From the NCBI GenBank assembly GCA_009829735.1, contig CM020620.1:14815420-14879419 (forward strand): DNA of 64,000 bases, given 5' to 3'. This DNA comes from Pyropia yezoensis (lineage: Eukaryota; Rhodophyta; Bangiophyceae; Bangiales; Bangiaceae). Below are positions 32,834-44,730 of the stretch, one piece after another. Every line of letters starts with the position of its first letter. The first letter of the stretch is position 1. A program made the translations under genes and the position numbers. The notes beneath the pieces are model-generated. The model was not told the DNA's origin, ran no database searches, and worked only from the letters and a program-made list of their open reading frames with translations.

Positions 32834-33967
32834 ATGGCTAGCTCGGACCCCCCGTCGTCCGGGGAGTACACGGGTGACGCACGTACTTCAGTGCCTTTGA
32901 ATACTGGTGAGACACAGGTGGGTTTACCTGGGGCCGCAGAGGGACTAGAGGTCCCTTAAGCGAGCAGGACTGGAAGTGCGGGCGGGCAACAGGCCACCCC
33001 GAATGCACTTCACTCTTTTGGGCACAAAGCGGAGTGGGACGGAACTCCCCCCCTCCGTGTCTTTGAGTTCCAACGTCGTTTCACAAAAGCCTGTGACGAC
33101 AATGCCATAAGTGAAGGCATGGCTTTTTACATGCTACAGGAGTTTACGAAGGGCGACCTTCGGACAGAACTTATGTCCGTCATGCCTAGCTCCTCAAGTG
33201 GAGGCGCTGGGGAGGTGACGTCCTATTTGGAGCTCGTCAACTGGTTGTTGAGAGCCATGGTTGATGAGGCAGCGTTGGCTTCTCAAGTCGAGGAGTTTAC
33301 GCAAGCCCATCAGGAAGCGGCCGAGGACGAGTTGTCCTTTGCGGAGCGAGTCCGAAAGCTCAACAGTCTTTGTGGGTTCCTTCATCCACAAGCTGTGGTG
33401 AAGAATCGGTTTGTGGAGGGACTTCATTGGTCAGTCCGGATGGAGATCCGGGAGCATAACACTGCCCGGGCGACCCTGGCCGAGTTGGCTAGGTTCGCCT
33501 ACCGCAGAGGTGAGGCCTACCGCAAGTTGCGGGAGGAACAACGCCAGGAGCGTCAGGCCGAGTTGGCCAAGGAACGTGAGGAGGCGCGCCAGGCCAGAGA
33601 GTTGAGGGAGGCGCGCCGAATCCGCAAGGAGAGGGTGGTAGCTGCCGTGGGAACTTCCCAGGGTATCTCTTCGTCTTCCCTAGTTGGGAAGACCCCTCCG
33701 GGAACTGACAATCGGTGTTGGAATTGCAACTCCGATGGACACTGGGCATATGATTGCCCCAAGTTGAGTAAACGCATCCAACAACTTGTTAGGAATGCGA
33801 GTAAGAAGTCGGCTACGAACGAAGTACGTTCACGCCGCGAGGGTGGGTCTCGACCAGTCGTCGCAGTCGCCACACCCTCGGCGGAGGAGGCGGTCACGTC
33901 GTCCTCGGACTCGTCGTCTTCCCCTTCGCCCTCAGATTCGGACGCCAAGTCGGCGGGAAGCGAATGA
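32834..33967 (+). pseudogene. Element B gag
   Basis: It starts at ATG 32834 (MASSDPPSSGEY), like element A. The disordered N-terminal part is much shorter than in A. The capsid-like domain (G-M-A-F-Y-M-L-Q-E-F) lies near 33119 and an Arg/Glu-rich coiled region near 33520-33640. The CCHC knuckle CWNCNSDGHWAYDC (near 33716-33757) is followed by an acidic Ser-rich tail. It is followed directly by pol, whose frame begins in the last codons of gag (33964 versus 33967), a gag-pol overlap suited to the frameshift or read-through such families use. Confidence 0.85.
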
Positions 33968-36941
33968 GCGTTGGAGCTGGCCGTCCCAAACTCACAACGG
34001 CAGCCTCGGCCAAGTGGGCCAGGAGGACGAACCAACCGTGCCGGATACTGTGGCGACCTAAGGGAGTCCGCCTACCTCGGGTAGGACTCCCCAAGAACGT
34101 AAACCCACGTCGGGTCATCGCGGTGCTGACGGGTGAGAACTTCCAGGTGGCTGGACGGGTGCAACTTGCCCTCGGCCGCGCCTGTTGTGCCCGTATCGTA
34201 CTTGATACCGGGTCAGGAGCCTCCTTAATACGCAAGTTGCTATTACCAAAAGAGATGAAGATCCAAAGCTGGAGGTCTAAAGCTGACCATCTGATCGATA
34301 TCAATGGTGGGGTACTTCCCATCGTTGGTGCCGTGACCCTACCAACTAGGTTGGGGACCCATGAGGTCGACGTGACCTATGGTGTAGTTGAGAATATATC
34401 GGTACCCCTGCTTCTGGGTACCCCTTATGTTGTTACACAAGTGCCTTTGATTTGTGGCCCTGAGTACTGGGTCAAGTTGATGAATGGGGAGACTATCCCC
34501 ATCTTTGGTAAGGGAAAGTCTGTGGCTCCTGTGACAGTCTCACAGTCAAAGCCTGTTTGCTCTGTGAGGGAAGGGTTTACTGCTACCCTGCGTTTAGCCC
34601 GTAAAGTCACGTTGCCCCCCAACTCGGTGGCGCACGTTGACGTTGTAACTGATTATACGGGGAACGGGTTGGTGCACCCTTACCCCCGTCTTGCTCGCAA
34701 GGACCAAGTGCATGTTGCCCTTGGCACGATGGACTCGAAAGCCGGAGTCCCGTGGAGGATCCAGGTGATGAACCTGAGCTCGTCGCCCCAGTACTTCAAG
34801 TCGGGAGCCAAGTTCGGCTATATCGACCAACAAGAGGGACCGGTAGTAGCGGTCACCCTCAACGCGGGCGCAAGTAGCGACCCGAAGTCCGGAAAGGAGA
34901 AGCATCAAGCCAAGTCGGCCGCCTCTCCTCGGCCCCATGTGAACAAGGAGGGTGTCCCCCCCAGGTTGAGGGTTCAAGTTGAACGCCTCTTGGACCAATA
35001 TCACAAGTTGTGGGATGGTCAATTGGGACTCATGAGAGCCACCCAACACCGGATCGAGTTGAAGCCCGGTGCACCCCCTATACGCCAACAACCGTATAGG
35101 GGAAGACCTCGTTCAAGGGCCCTGGTTAAAGAGCAAGTTGCTCGCATGGAGGCCCTCGACGTGGTCGAGGCCAGCAACGCCGAGTGGGCGAGTCCGGTAG
35201 TTATCGTCCCCAAAGTTGATGGGACCCCCCGGTTTTGTATTGACTACCGTAAGCTCAACGAGACCACGGTGAAGGACAGTTATCCCCTACCTAGGATGAA
35301 CGACTGTCTGGACTCTCTGGGGGAGGCAAACGTGTTCTCTACCCTGGACTGTAACGCGGGGTACTGGCAAATTCCCATTGCCCCGGAGGACAGGCATAAA
35401 ACTACCTTTACCTGTCACTGTGGTACCTACCAGTGGAAGCGCCTACCGTTGGGTCTGTGTAATGCGCCGGCAACTTTCCAGGGCCCTATGGACATGATTC
35501 TGGCCGGAGTACGGTGGCAGATCTGTCTTGTGTACCTAGACGATATCATTGTGTTCTCCCGAAGTCCGGAAGAACACATTGGCCATCTTGGCCAGGTGTT
35601 CAAGCTACTTGCTGACGCCGGTGTGTCACTGAAGGCGAGTAAGTGCCACCTCTTCACTCAAGAGGTGGAGTACTTGGGACATGTTGTCCGTCCGGGGCGT
35701 CTCAGTGTTAACCAGAAGAACTTGAGGGCCATTCGTAAGGCTCAGTACCCCCGGACCCAGACCCAGATGAGGAGCTTCCTCGGGATGTGTAACGTGTACC
35801 GACGTTTCACCAAGGGCTTCGCCAAGGTGGCGAAGCCGTTGAATGAGTTAGTGAGCTCAACGCTCCCGAAGAACCTGCTTCCCCCAAGTCGGGTCGAGCA
35901 GGAATCCTTTGAGACTCTTCGGGGCCTTCTGCTGAAGCCCCCTATCTTGGCTATTCCCAGGTTGGGAGGCCACTACATCCTGGATGTGGACGCTAGCTAC
36001 GACCAACTTGGTTGTGTGTTGCTTCAGCAGCAGCCGGTCAAGGAGTACTTGCCGGTGGGATACTTCAGTAAGGGGCTGAACTCGGCCGAGAAGAACTACG
36101 GAGTCACCGAGTTGGAAGGACTCGCAGTGGTGTGGGCGGTGACGTCACTTCGTCACTACCTAGAGGGTGAGAAGTTCCTCATCCGCTGTGACCACCGCGC
36201 TTTGCAGTTCATCTTCATGACGGACTGAACGAACACTCGTCTCAATCGGTGGAGGGTGCGACTGGCACCCTTCAACTTTGACATTGAGTACCGACCTGGC
36301 AGGCAACATGCCCTTGCCGACGGCCTCTCTCGGGTACCTACCGAGGGGCTGGACACTAACCCAGTCGATGAGGACATCCCCATCGTGGGGTTAGTCACGC
36401 GCTTGGGTCAGGCGTTGAACCCCGAGGCGCCAGGGAACAAGAAGTACTTGCCCCTGTCCCTGGACGAGGTGGTGAAGGCCCAGGCCGAGGATCCTTTCTG
36501 CAAGTCGCAGAGGGATACACTGGATACAGTGGTGGAGACGCGTTTCTTTCTGGGAGACGATGGCCTCCTCATGAGGAGGGGGGTATTCCAAGGGACTGAA
36601 CAACTTGTCGTCCCCGCATCCCTCAAAGACAGTATCCTTGAGAGGGAGCACAACGCTCCCTCGGGTGGACACCTGGGGTCTAGTAAACTGTACCAGACCC
36701 TGAGGACCAGGTTGTACTGGCCGTCCATGGTGGTGGACATCTACAGTTGGGTGGCTGCCTGCACAAGTTGTGCACAGAACCGTCTGATTAAACTGGGGCC
36801 TACTACGGCTATGCTATTGTTCCCGGCCAAGGAGCCCTTTGCCGCGTTGGCGATGGACATCCTTGGGCCACTGCCAGTGACCGAGGAGGGCAACCAGTAC
36901 CTCCTTGTCATCTGTGACCGCTTCACGAAACTTACGCGAGC
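33964..36941 (+). pseudogene. Element B pol, 5' part up to the F insertion
   Basis: Retropepsin (V-L-D-T-G-S-G-A-S near 34198) and its L-L-L-G-T-P partner come first. Ty3 reverse transcriptase follows, with F-C-I-D-Y-R-K-L-N near 35235 and Y-L-D-D-I-I-V-F near 35533. RNase H (Y-I-L-D-V-D-A-S near 35980) comes next. The integrase zinc site is at H-N-A-P-S-G-G-H...C-T-S-C-A (36650-36775), and the core begins at M-D-I-L-G-P-L-P (near 36853). The integrase coding is then split at 36941/36942 by transposon F and resumes at 49173. About one other break is present. Confidence 0.88.
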
Positions 36942-36945
36942 GATC
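36942..36945. other. Target duplication of F, left copy (GATC)
   Basis: GATC here and at 49169-49172 flanks the inverted ends of F. A fifth shared base (C) on the left side makes 5 bp possible, but 4 bp keeps both terminal repeats the same length. Confidence 0.75.
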
Positions 36946-36963
36946 GTCGGCGACCGGAACCAC
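36946..36963 (+). repeat. F left terminal inverted repeat
   Basis: GTCGGCGACCGGAACCAC, an exact inverted match to 49151-49168. Just inside are two TGTATTTCA motifs (about 36964-37000). Confidence 0.9.
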
Positions 36964-38583
36964 TGTATTTCAGTGCATGTTTTCCTGTATTTCAACGCCT
37001 GTTTGAAATGCAGTAAATACAGGCAGATGCTTGCAACTCAGGCACCGAAAAAGGGCAGCAACAATGGTGTGATGCAACATACACCACGTGTATTGCATCC
37101 CATAACACACCTCAATGCAAGATAGATTGCAGTGTGAAACACAATGAGTTGAATAGGCCACTACAGGGCGTATCCGGCACATGCCGGATGACGCCGGATG
37201 ACGGCCCATTTTATTCCGGTCCTTGAGGATTTGCTCATTCAATTTTGTTTACTTTAGTTGTTGCTCAGAAACATATCACAGAGGCGGGCCACCTGGAGCT
37301 GCCTGATCAGGTGAATAGACACAGACACGGACAGACACTACAGACAGACACAGTCACAGCCACTCGCCACATCGACGTCAGTGCCTCGCCACAGTGTCTG
37401 GGCCGCGCCCGACACACACCGTCAGACACCGCCACAGACACACACGGTCGTCGGGTCCACCTGTGATACCCCACCACGTGCACCACAACAGCATCCGCCT
37501 CCCTTACACACGCCAACCTTCACCACCAGAGAGGCTGTCACTCTCTTACCTGTCCACTCCACCGCCACCACCGCGCCAGCCACCACTGACAGCCGCCACG
37601 CCACCCCAACTCCGCTGCGGTAATCGCCCTGTGCCGAGCCGCCCACCAACAACGCCACGAGAGGTGCCACCTGCGGACGCTCACCCCAATTGCAGCCCTC
37701 ACCCGCACAGCAGTCCATCTTCACCACCGTGTCAGCGGCGCCCGTGCATCCCGCCCCGCCGCGGCAGCCACCATCCGCCCAGCCGCCCACAAAACCGCCC
37801 GAGGCAGCCGTTGCACGTGCGGCTTGCACCGCCGTGGCAGCTGACACCCGTTCAGGCCACCCGCCCAGCTGCCCCCCTCGACCACCGTGGCAGCGGCGCC
37901 TGTGCACTCCGCACAGCCGCGGCAGCCACCACGCGCCGAGCACCACCCGCCAAGCCGCCCACGAAAACCACGGCGGCAGCCGTCGCCCGTGCAGCTTGCA
38001 CCGCCGCGGCATTTGCCACCCGACCAGGCCACCCGCCCAGCCAACGTCCTCCACCACCGTGGCAGTGGCCCGTGCATCTCGCACGCACTTTCGCGGCAGC
38101 CACTCCGAGCCCACCGCGCACCGACGCCACGGTGAAAGCGGCGCCCGCGACGATAGCGCCGCCGCGGCGGCTGCCGCACGTCCTGCTGCCCCCGAGCAGC
38201 ACATTGGCAGTCGCCACCCACCAGACCCCCGACCGACACCAACGCGCCACCACTCGTCCAGCCACCCACCATCACCACCGAGGCAGCCGTCACCCACCCG
38301 CACCGCCGCGGCAGCTGCCGTCCGCCCAGGCCATCCGCCCAGGCGTCAGTGACGCCCGCGCCTTCACAGCAGCTGCCGCCCGTCCAGTCGCCCAACAAAA
38401 GCACCGTGGCAGCCGCTGCTAGCGGCCCCCCGTGCACCAGGACCGCCGCGGAAGTCGCCGCACACTTGTTGTCCACCACCACCATGGCGACGGCATATCG
38501 GACATACAGGGACATACAAGGACATACAATGACACACAAGCAAACACAGGAAGTAGCAAGAAAGCAATGATCATTGAACACTG
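36964..38583. other. F left subterminal region, no gene seen
   Basis: 1.6 kb. The first 270 bp is AT-richer. A run of CAGACAC-type simple repeats (about 37318-37440) follows. From about 37690 to 38420 there is a degenerate minisatellite made of CCGCCC, GTGGCAGC and CACGTGCAGCTTGCACCGCC-like blocks. Open frames on both strands are Pro/Ala/His/Arg low complexity and I do not accept them as genes. Confidence 0.55.
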
Positions 38584-41500
38584 TCACGCACTGCCACTCT
38601 CATCCTCATCCCCGCTCTGCCGACCATCCCCACTCTCACCCGAGCCACTACAATCTTCAATCTCACCATCGCCTTCTTCCTCGGCCTCCTCGTCCTCATC
38701 CTCCCCCTCCTCATCCTCTCCCTCCTCCTCCTCTCCCTCCTCCTCCTCGCCCTCGTCCTCCTCTCCCTCCTCCTCCTCGCCCTCCTCCTCCTCGCCCTCC
38801 TCCTCCTCGCCCTCCTTCTCCTCGTCCTCCTCCTCCTCCTTCTCCTCCTCCTCACCTACACTACCCTCCCCCTCAGCCTCTTCACTGGGGGCCCCCCCGT
38901 CATCACCCTCCTCCATCTCCCAGGACGCGTCACTTCCTTCATCCTCTTCCTCCTCCACGATCTGCAGGTCCTCATCACTTTCCCGCTCCATCTTGACCTT
39001 TACTCCAGGCACACTGTCGCGCATCGGCTCAGTCGACATCAGCCGCTGCATGCGCAGCTCGTCCCGCGACTTCGGCGCGACCGTGACAGACGGCGGCGTC
39101 ACGAGCACGACCTCGTCGTCTGACGTGAAGTCCGACTCCTCCTCAATTGTGGAGTCGCACAGGTGCCGCAGGGTCTCCTTCTGCTTGTCCTCGTCGCCGT
39201 TGAACTTCCGCTTGGCACCCCGCCGAGCGGCAAACGTTCGGGTCCCCAAGGTCACTTCCGGGTCCTTCATCGAAGCGCAGTCGTCCTCGTCCACGTCCGT
39301 CTTAAAAAGCCGTACCCATACACAGTCCAGCGAGCGCGCAGACTCGTAGAGAGCCGCCAGCTCCTCGCAGAAAATGGCACGGTGAGACGGGGTCAGGCCG
39401 CCAAACACCTTCTGCTTCCCGTCCCTAACCAGCGACCACAGCAGTAGCTCGGCGCGCACCTGCACCCATAAAACAGGAAAAGCGACAACACAGCACACAC
39501 CAACCGTATACATCCACGACACGGAAGAAGCGACAGAGCACGAGCCAACCACACAGTACCATGTGTCAGGCCGAGATCGGAGGTAGGAACTGGCACTGCG
39601 TGACAGCGACTCACAACGAATCGCAGAGAGATACAGTACGATGGAGTGCGGTACAAAAGATATAGTACCCGGCACAGCACAATGTAGTGCGATGCAAAGA
39701 GATGCGCTAACCTATAAAACAGCGCAGACGAATGCAACAACTTACCTTGGCGAGAATGATGGCCAGTTGACAGAGCCGCAACCGCAGCACTACGCGTCCC
39801 TTATGGATCGCCGCTGTCTTCGCGTTGTCAACGTCGAGGTTGCGGATGAACTCAGCTGCAATCTGATACAGCGCCAGGCGACCCTTCTTTGTCTTCAGGT
39901 ACCGCCTGCCACGCAGCAACCACCGCGCCGCCTTCGCCCGGGTATCCTGGGCACGCGCCTTGGCACGGGCTTCCGCGCCCTCGCCCCGCACCCCGTCCTC
40001 TCCTTCATCCTCTTCGTCCGGTGGCGTAAACCCGGCTGAGTCGTAGAACTTGGCATGGTACTGCTACCGATGGATGATCCAGCGCGTGAGCGCGCCGTAG
40101 ACGGCCGACCGCGCCATCCCACAGAGCCCGAGGAGGTCATTTACCCGCCTCTTGCTCCCCGACCCACCTTCCTTCGGCTTCCCCTTGTGCTTCCGGGGCA
40201 CCGTCTCGGCCACAGTGTGGCGCAACTCCTTTGCCCGCTCCAGGCTGGCGGGGGCCGCCGCCATGATGGACGCCAGGTACATGGCGTCGGCATCTTCAGC
40301 ACAGAGGAAGACGTCGTCAGCGTCCTCGGGCGCCGCCATCCCGTGGTTGGCGCGGGCGCTGACCTCCGCCCGAACTGCGACGGCAAGGTCGATCCCCTCT
40401 TTCTCGTCCGGGTGCCGTGCCGGCCCCTTGCCCTTCTTCGACTGGCGAGGCTTCTTGTGCATGGGGGGGTTGGCCTTGTCCGCGTCGCCGTCGGCGGGGT
40501 CCTCGACGGGGTGCCCAGGAACTGAGCTTGCAGGTAAGAGCGCTGCTGCGGTAGGCGCGCGGCGCTTGCCAACCACTGCACCGGGTGGTCCTCGGATCAG
40601 AGCCCCCTCCTTCTTCATCGCACGCACTACAGCAGGCACCCGCGCTTTAAAAGCGCGCACAGGGGCGCGTGCCGTCGTCGACGCGGCCGCGGCAGCCCCC
40701 GCACCACCCGCAGATGCAGCCGGGACTGGCAGAGTGCGGTGCTGTGCCGGGCGCCCGACAACCACCGGAGGTACAGCGACAGCCGGGGACTTGCCTGCGC
40801 GAGGCATGCCACCCGCTGGCCCCCCCGCCCTCGCCCCACCAGCCTTGGCCGCGCCGCCCACCTTGCCCTGCACAGACGTCTTGCGCCGTACTGCAGGGGC
40901 TGTGGCGCTGGCCGGGCGGGTGCTCCGCTTCTGTTGCGCCGCCGCCTCGGCGGCTGCGGCGTCCTCCGAGTCGCTACTGGACCGCCCGCTGGCGGATGTC
41001 GACGGAGACTTCGGCGGCGGTGGCTTCTTCCGCTTCTTTTGCAGCTTCTTTGCAGGTACAACCGCCTTTGCCGGCCTCTTGGGGGCCTTTGCCATGCTAG
41101 CCGCCGCCCTCAATGGAGGGCCCGCGGTGCCCTCCGCCTCTTTGGGAAGAGCCAACTTCTTGGGCGCTTTCGGACGAGGGGCAGGCGCAGGCGCGGCATC
41201 CTCCGCACGTCCCTGGGGCGGGGGGGATCAGGAAAGATGAGAGGGGTGGGGATGGGAGATCGAAGGAGGGGGGGGGGGGGGGAGGGGGGGCGGGGGCGAA
41301 GGGGGGGGAGGAGGGCGTCAAGACAGTGCTTGAGAGGCTGCAGGTAAGGATCCGGAACATACAGTATCATACAACGTGAAATACAGGACTGTACAACCAG
41401 CAGCACACAAATACAACACACGACAAGGACCGGGTCGTGGCGTTGCGCGATGTGGACTCCGACGCTACGTACCTGTTGCTTCGTCTTCGCCACCGCCTTC

Positions 41501-43800
41501 GCCGGTCGGGGAGGCGCTTCCGCAGGTGTCTGTTCATCCGTGTCAGCTGGTGCCTGTTTCTCCGTGCTCGCCTGAGAAAGTACCATGGCGAGGGGATCAA
41601 GCAGGACGCGGGGGGGGGGGGGGGGGGGGAACGTTCGAGAGGGGCGGTCGGCGGACGGTGGACAGCCAAAGTCTTACGGAAGACGGGAGAGAGAGTCGGG
41701 TCAGTCCCCTGAATACATACAAACATACAACACATTACACGCAACACAGCGCATTGCGTGGGCCTGCACCTGACGGGGCAGTATCGCCAAGCACACCACA
41801 GCAAGCAGAACAAAATTGTAAACGTACCTGTTGGTTCTGTTTCGCCACTGCTTTTGGCGGACTGCGCACGGATACAGGCTTGGCTCTTCGGCGTGGAGTG
41901 AAAGCTGCAACCGCCATCGCGGATGCGACCGCCTTTGCAGCCCTGCGCGCAGGCGCGACTGGCTTCTTTACCGCAGACTTCTGTTGAGAAGGGACGAAAG
42001 ACAGGGAGGGTGATGAACGACATTCCAAAGAACCACAAGCAACGTGAAACAGTGGCGGGCAGCAGGGTTGGCTGGCAAGTCAGCACATAATTTCCCTCCA
42101 GCGAGCAGGGTCACGCGCACCATAACAGCACAACATGTCCAAGACAAGCAAAAAGCATGGAGTGGTGCAGTTGTCGAGGCGTACCAGTTGCTTCCCTTTG
42201 CCCGCGGCCTTCCGCCGCATCGGTGGCTTTCGACCACCTGTTTTCTTGGTCTGCTAAGCTCTAGACATGGAGGCCAGTGAAAACAACGAGGCGATCATGC
42301 GCGTGAGTGACGGTTAGTACGTGATACAACATCTGCACCCAGGATTGGAACTGGCGCGTCGCGAGTTGCACAGAGATACAATGAGAGGTGGCGAAAGGCA
42401 ATCCCGTACAATGTGACACGGTCAGACACAACAGAATCCAACAAACACAACGCAGTACACAATCTGTCCATACCTTCACCGTGGCAGCCGACCTCAACCG
42501 TTGTCGCGGGCTTACGGTCCGCTTCTCAGCGGCTGTTGGCGTTGGTACAGGGGCGCCGTCCCCCACTGAGTCTCCCACAACGGTATCAGCAGGCACAACG
42601 CCGGGACCGTCTCCATCGCGGGGTGCCGTATCTGCTGCAGCGCCTCCGGCGTCACCAATAACGCCGCCTGTGCCGTCATCGGTCACTTCCCCAGCGTCGG
42701 TTCCACCGCCACCGCCCTGGTTAAGCGGCAGCGTCAGCGCGCTGGCCGCGTGTGCCGCGCGCAACGCGTCGGTTGCCCCTTCCGGGGTGAGGGTCGTCTG
42801 CCTCATCCCGGTGTCACTACCCTCAGTGTCCGTGAAGGGATGACCCGGCGGCCACGCAGTAGTTGCGACTGTCGACAGGAGGGGCGTCGTCACAGTGGGC
42901 GTCACCACCGGCAAGTCAGCGCCGTCGCCGGCGCCGCAGGACTCGTCGAAGAGGCGACTGGCCGCCAAAGTGGCTGCCGCCTCCAGCCGCACGGCCTCCG
43001 ACTCGATCGGCGCGGAAGGCGCGGCCGACCTCGTCGCCGCTGCCCCACTCGGTGTCGCCGTGGGCGTTGTCGCCGGGGCGAGCACGGCCCCTGGCGCGGC
43101 CGCCGTGGTAGCCGCCGCACAGACCGGCGCGGTGTGCGGGGACGCCGCCGTCCGGGTGGGGGTGGCGGGCCCGGCCACCGTGCTTGCCGCCGCCAGGAGA
43201 GGCGCCGTTGACGCCTCCGCCGCGGTACCCGCCGCACAGACCGGCGCTGTGGGCGGGGACGCCGCCGTCCCGGTCGGGGTGGCGGGCGGGGTGGCGGGCG
43301 CGGCCGCCGTGACTGCAACCGCCGACCTGATCGTTGCGGTGGGCGCGGCCGCCGAGGTTGCCACCGCCGACCCGATCGGTGCGGCGGGCGCGGCCGCCGA
43401 AGTTGCCGCCGCCGTCTGGACCGGGGTGGCGGGCGCGGCCGCCGCGGTATCCGCTGCGCAGACCGGCGTGGTGTGCGGGGACGCCGCCGTCCGGGTCGGC
43501 GTGGCGGGCGCGGCCGCCGTGCTTGCCGCGGCCAGGAGACGCGCCGTGGGCGCAGCCGCCGCGGTACCCGCCGCACAGACCGGCGCTGTGGGCGGGGACG
43601 CCGCCGACCCGATCGGTGCGGCGGGCGCGGCCGCTGAAGTTACCGCCGCCGTCTGGACCGGGGTGGCGGGCGCGGCCGCCGCGGTATCCGCCTCGCAGAC
43701 CGGCGCGGTCAGCGGGGACGACGCCGTCCGGGTCGGTGTGGCGGGCGCGGCCGCCGTGGCCGGTAGTGCCCCGGCCCCCGGGCCCGCGCGTAAAGCATCG
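38584..43800 (-). CDS. F second gene: Ala/Lys-rich protein with acidic tail, at least 6 exons
   Basis: The proposed exons, right to left, are about 43800-42474, 42250-42185, 41980-41828, 41571-41473, 41212-39746 and 39459-38584. All junctions are GT-AG and all five introns are phase 0, each 204-286 nt. The N-terminal exon encodes tandem Ala/Pro/Thr repeats. The middle exons are short and basic, two of them ending in a KAVAK...QQ motif just before a GTACGT donor. Exon 5 is Lys/Ala/Pro-rich and then more globular (R-S-A-V-Y-G-A-L-T-R-W). The last exon is globular, then a long Glu/Asp run. The frame contains one in-frame TAG at 40064-40066 with a matching continuation on both sides, so either a nonsense change or a missed intron. 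The start is unresolved because of a poly-C tract. No known family; a DNA- or chromatin-binding accessory protein is possible. Confidence 0.55.
42880..43770. repeat. Coding-type minisatellite in F
   Basis: Diverged tandem units of the type GGCGGGCGCGGCCGCCG...GTCTGGACCGGGG...CAGACCGGCG. The minus strand reads as A-A-P-A-T-P-x-x-T-A-A-S-P-x-T-A-P-V-C-A-A repeats, and the plus strand is open too. It lies in the first exon of the minus-strand gene. Confidence 0.75.
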
Positions 43801-44730
43801 TTGTCCGTTGTGTCCGTGGGGGGGGGGCGCGTGTGGGTGGCTTGTCGTTGGGGCAGTATCGGCGTAGTTGTCGCAGGGGGCAGATTGGTGCGCGTGGGGT
43901 GGGGGAGGGGGGGGGTGGAGGGGGGGGGGGGGGGGGGGGGGATGCCATCACGTGAGTGTGTATAGCAGGCCCCCGAACAGCAAGTACGTGCGCTTCACCA
44001 CAGGTACAGGCGCTTGAGCTGTGGGATCGGCGCCCGGCACGGTACACGCAAGGACGAAGGCCCGCTGTCTGGGCCTGTATCGGCGTGTGACTCCTTCGAG
44101 GGCCAGCAACGTGCTGTTGTGCCCTGTGTTGCACCGGCCAGGTATGGGGCCACCCTGCGACGCCTTGCAGGGGTGAACTCGCTGTATGCTCCTCAGTGGC
44201 TGTTGGGGAGGGTGGCTGTGGGGTGCATTGCAAGATCAGTGGGAGGTCCGAAGGGGTGTGTGCCAGGTGGGGCGGGGGGGGGGGGGGGGGGGGGGGGGGG
44301 GGAAGCAGGGAGGCGCCGGGGAGGGCAGGGGGGAGGGGTTGGTGCCCGCAGCTATTGTGTCCACAAATAGGTGTATGCGGGGCCAGTTCGTGGGGGCGGA
44401 TTGCAGTGATTGGTCGGACGAGCGAATATAACGTGGAGCTTGCTCGACCGGGTGTCCTGATCAGATTCTCTGCGGTCACAGCTCCAAAATGAGACACGTA
44501 CTTACAAAACGTTTTTTGATTAACGACATGTAACAACTATATAAAGGACTGTAAGTTATTGACTTCGTCTATGTCTTTAAGTGCGGTGAACTCACGGTGG
44601 ATAGGGACTCTTGGAGCCCGTTTACGCATCGACCAACCAGAACAAGACGTGTGCATACTTTGCAGGACAAAATCCGTATTTCTTCAGACTTCACGAACAC
44701 ATTCACACTCCCACGGCACTTGAATGATAC
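43801..44730. promoter_or_regulatory. Divergent intergenic region of F with long G runs
   Basis: This region separates the starts of the two divergent F genes. It includes plus-strand G runs of about 20 (43921-43941) and about 29 (44274-44302). The last 250 bp before the transposase ATG are AT-richer (ACATGTAACAACTATATAAAGG near 44527), with a TATATAAA sequence about 190 bp upstream of ATG 44731. Both promoters should lie here. Confidence 0.5.

Noticed and set aside
37394-38422. Pro/His/Arg-rich frames at the left side of F
   Set aside because: Several frames on both strands are open together and follow a minisatellite; no conserved protein pattern.
42895-43965. A 356-residue plus-strand Ala/Val/Gly repeat frame in F
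   Set aside because: It mirrors the tandem repeat of the opposite strand. The minus-strand reading joins phase-0 exons with good splice sites, while the plus reading has no such context.
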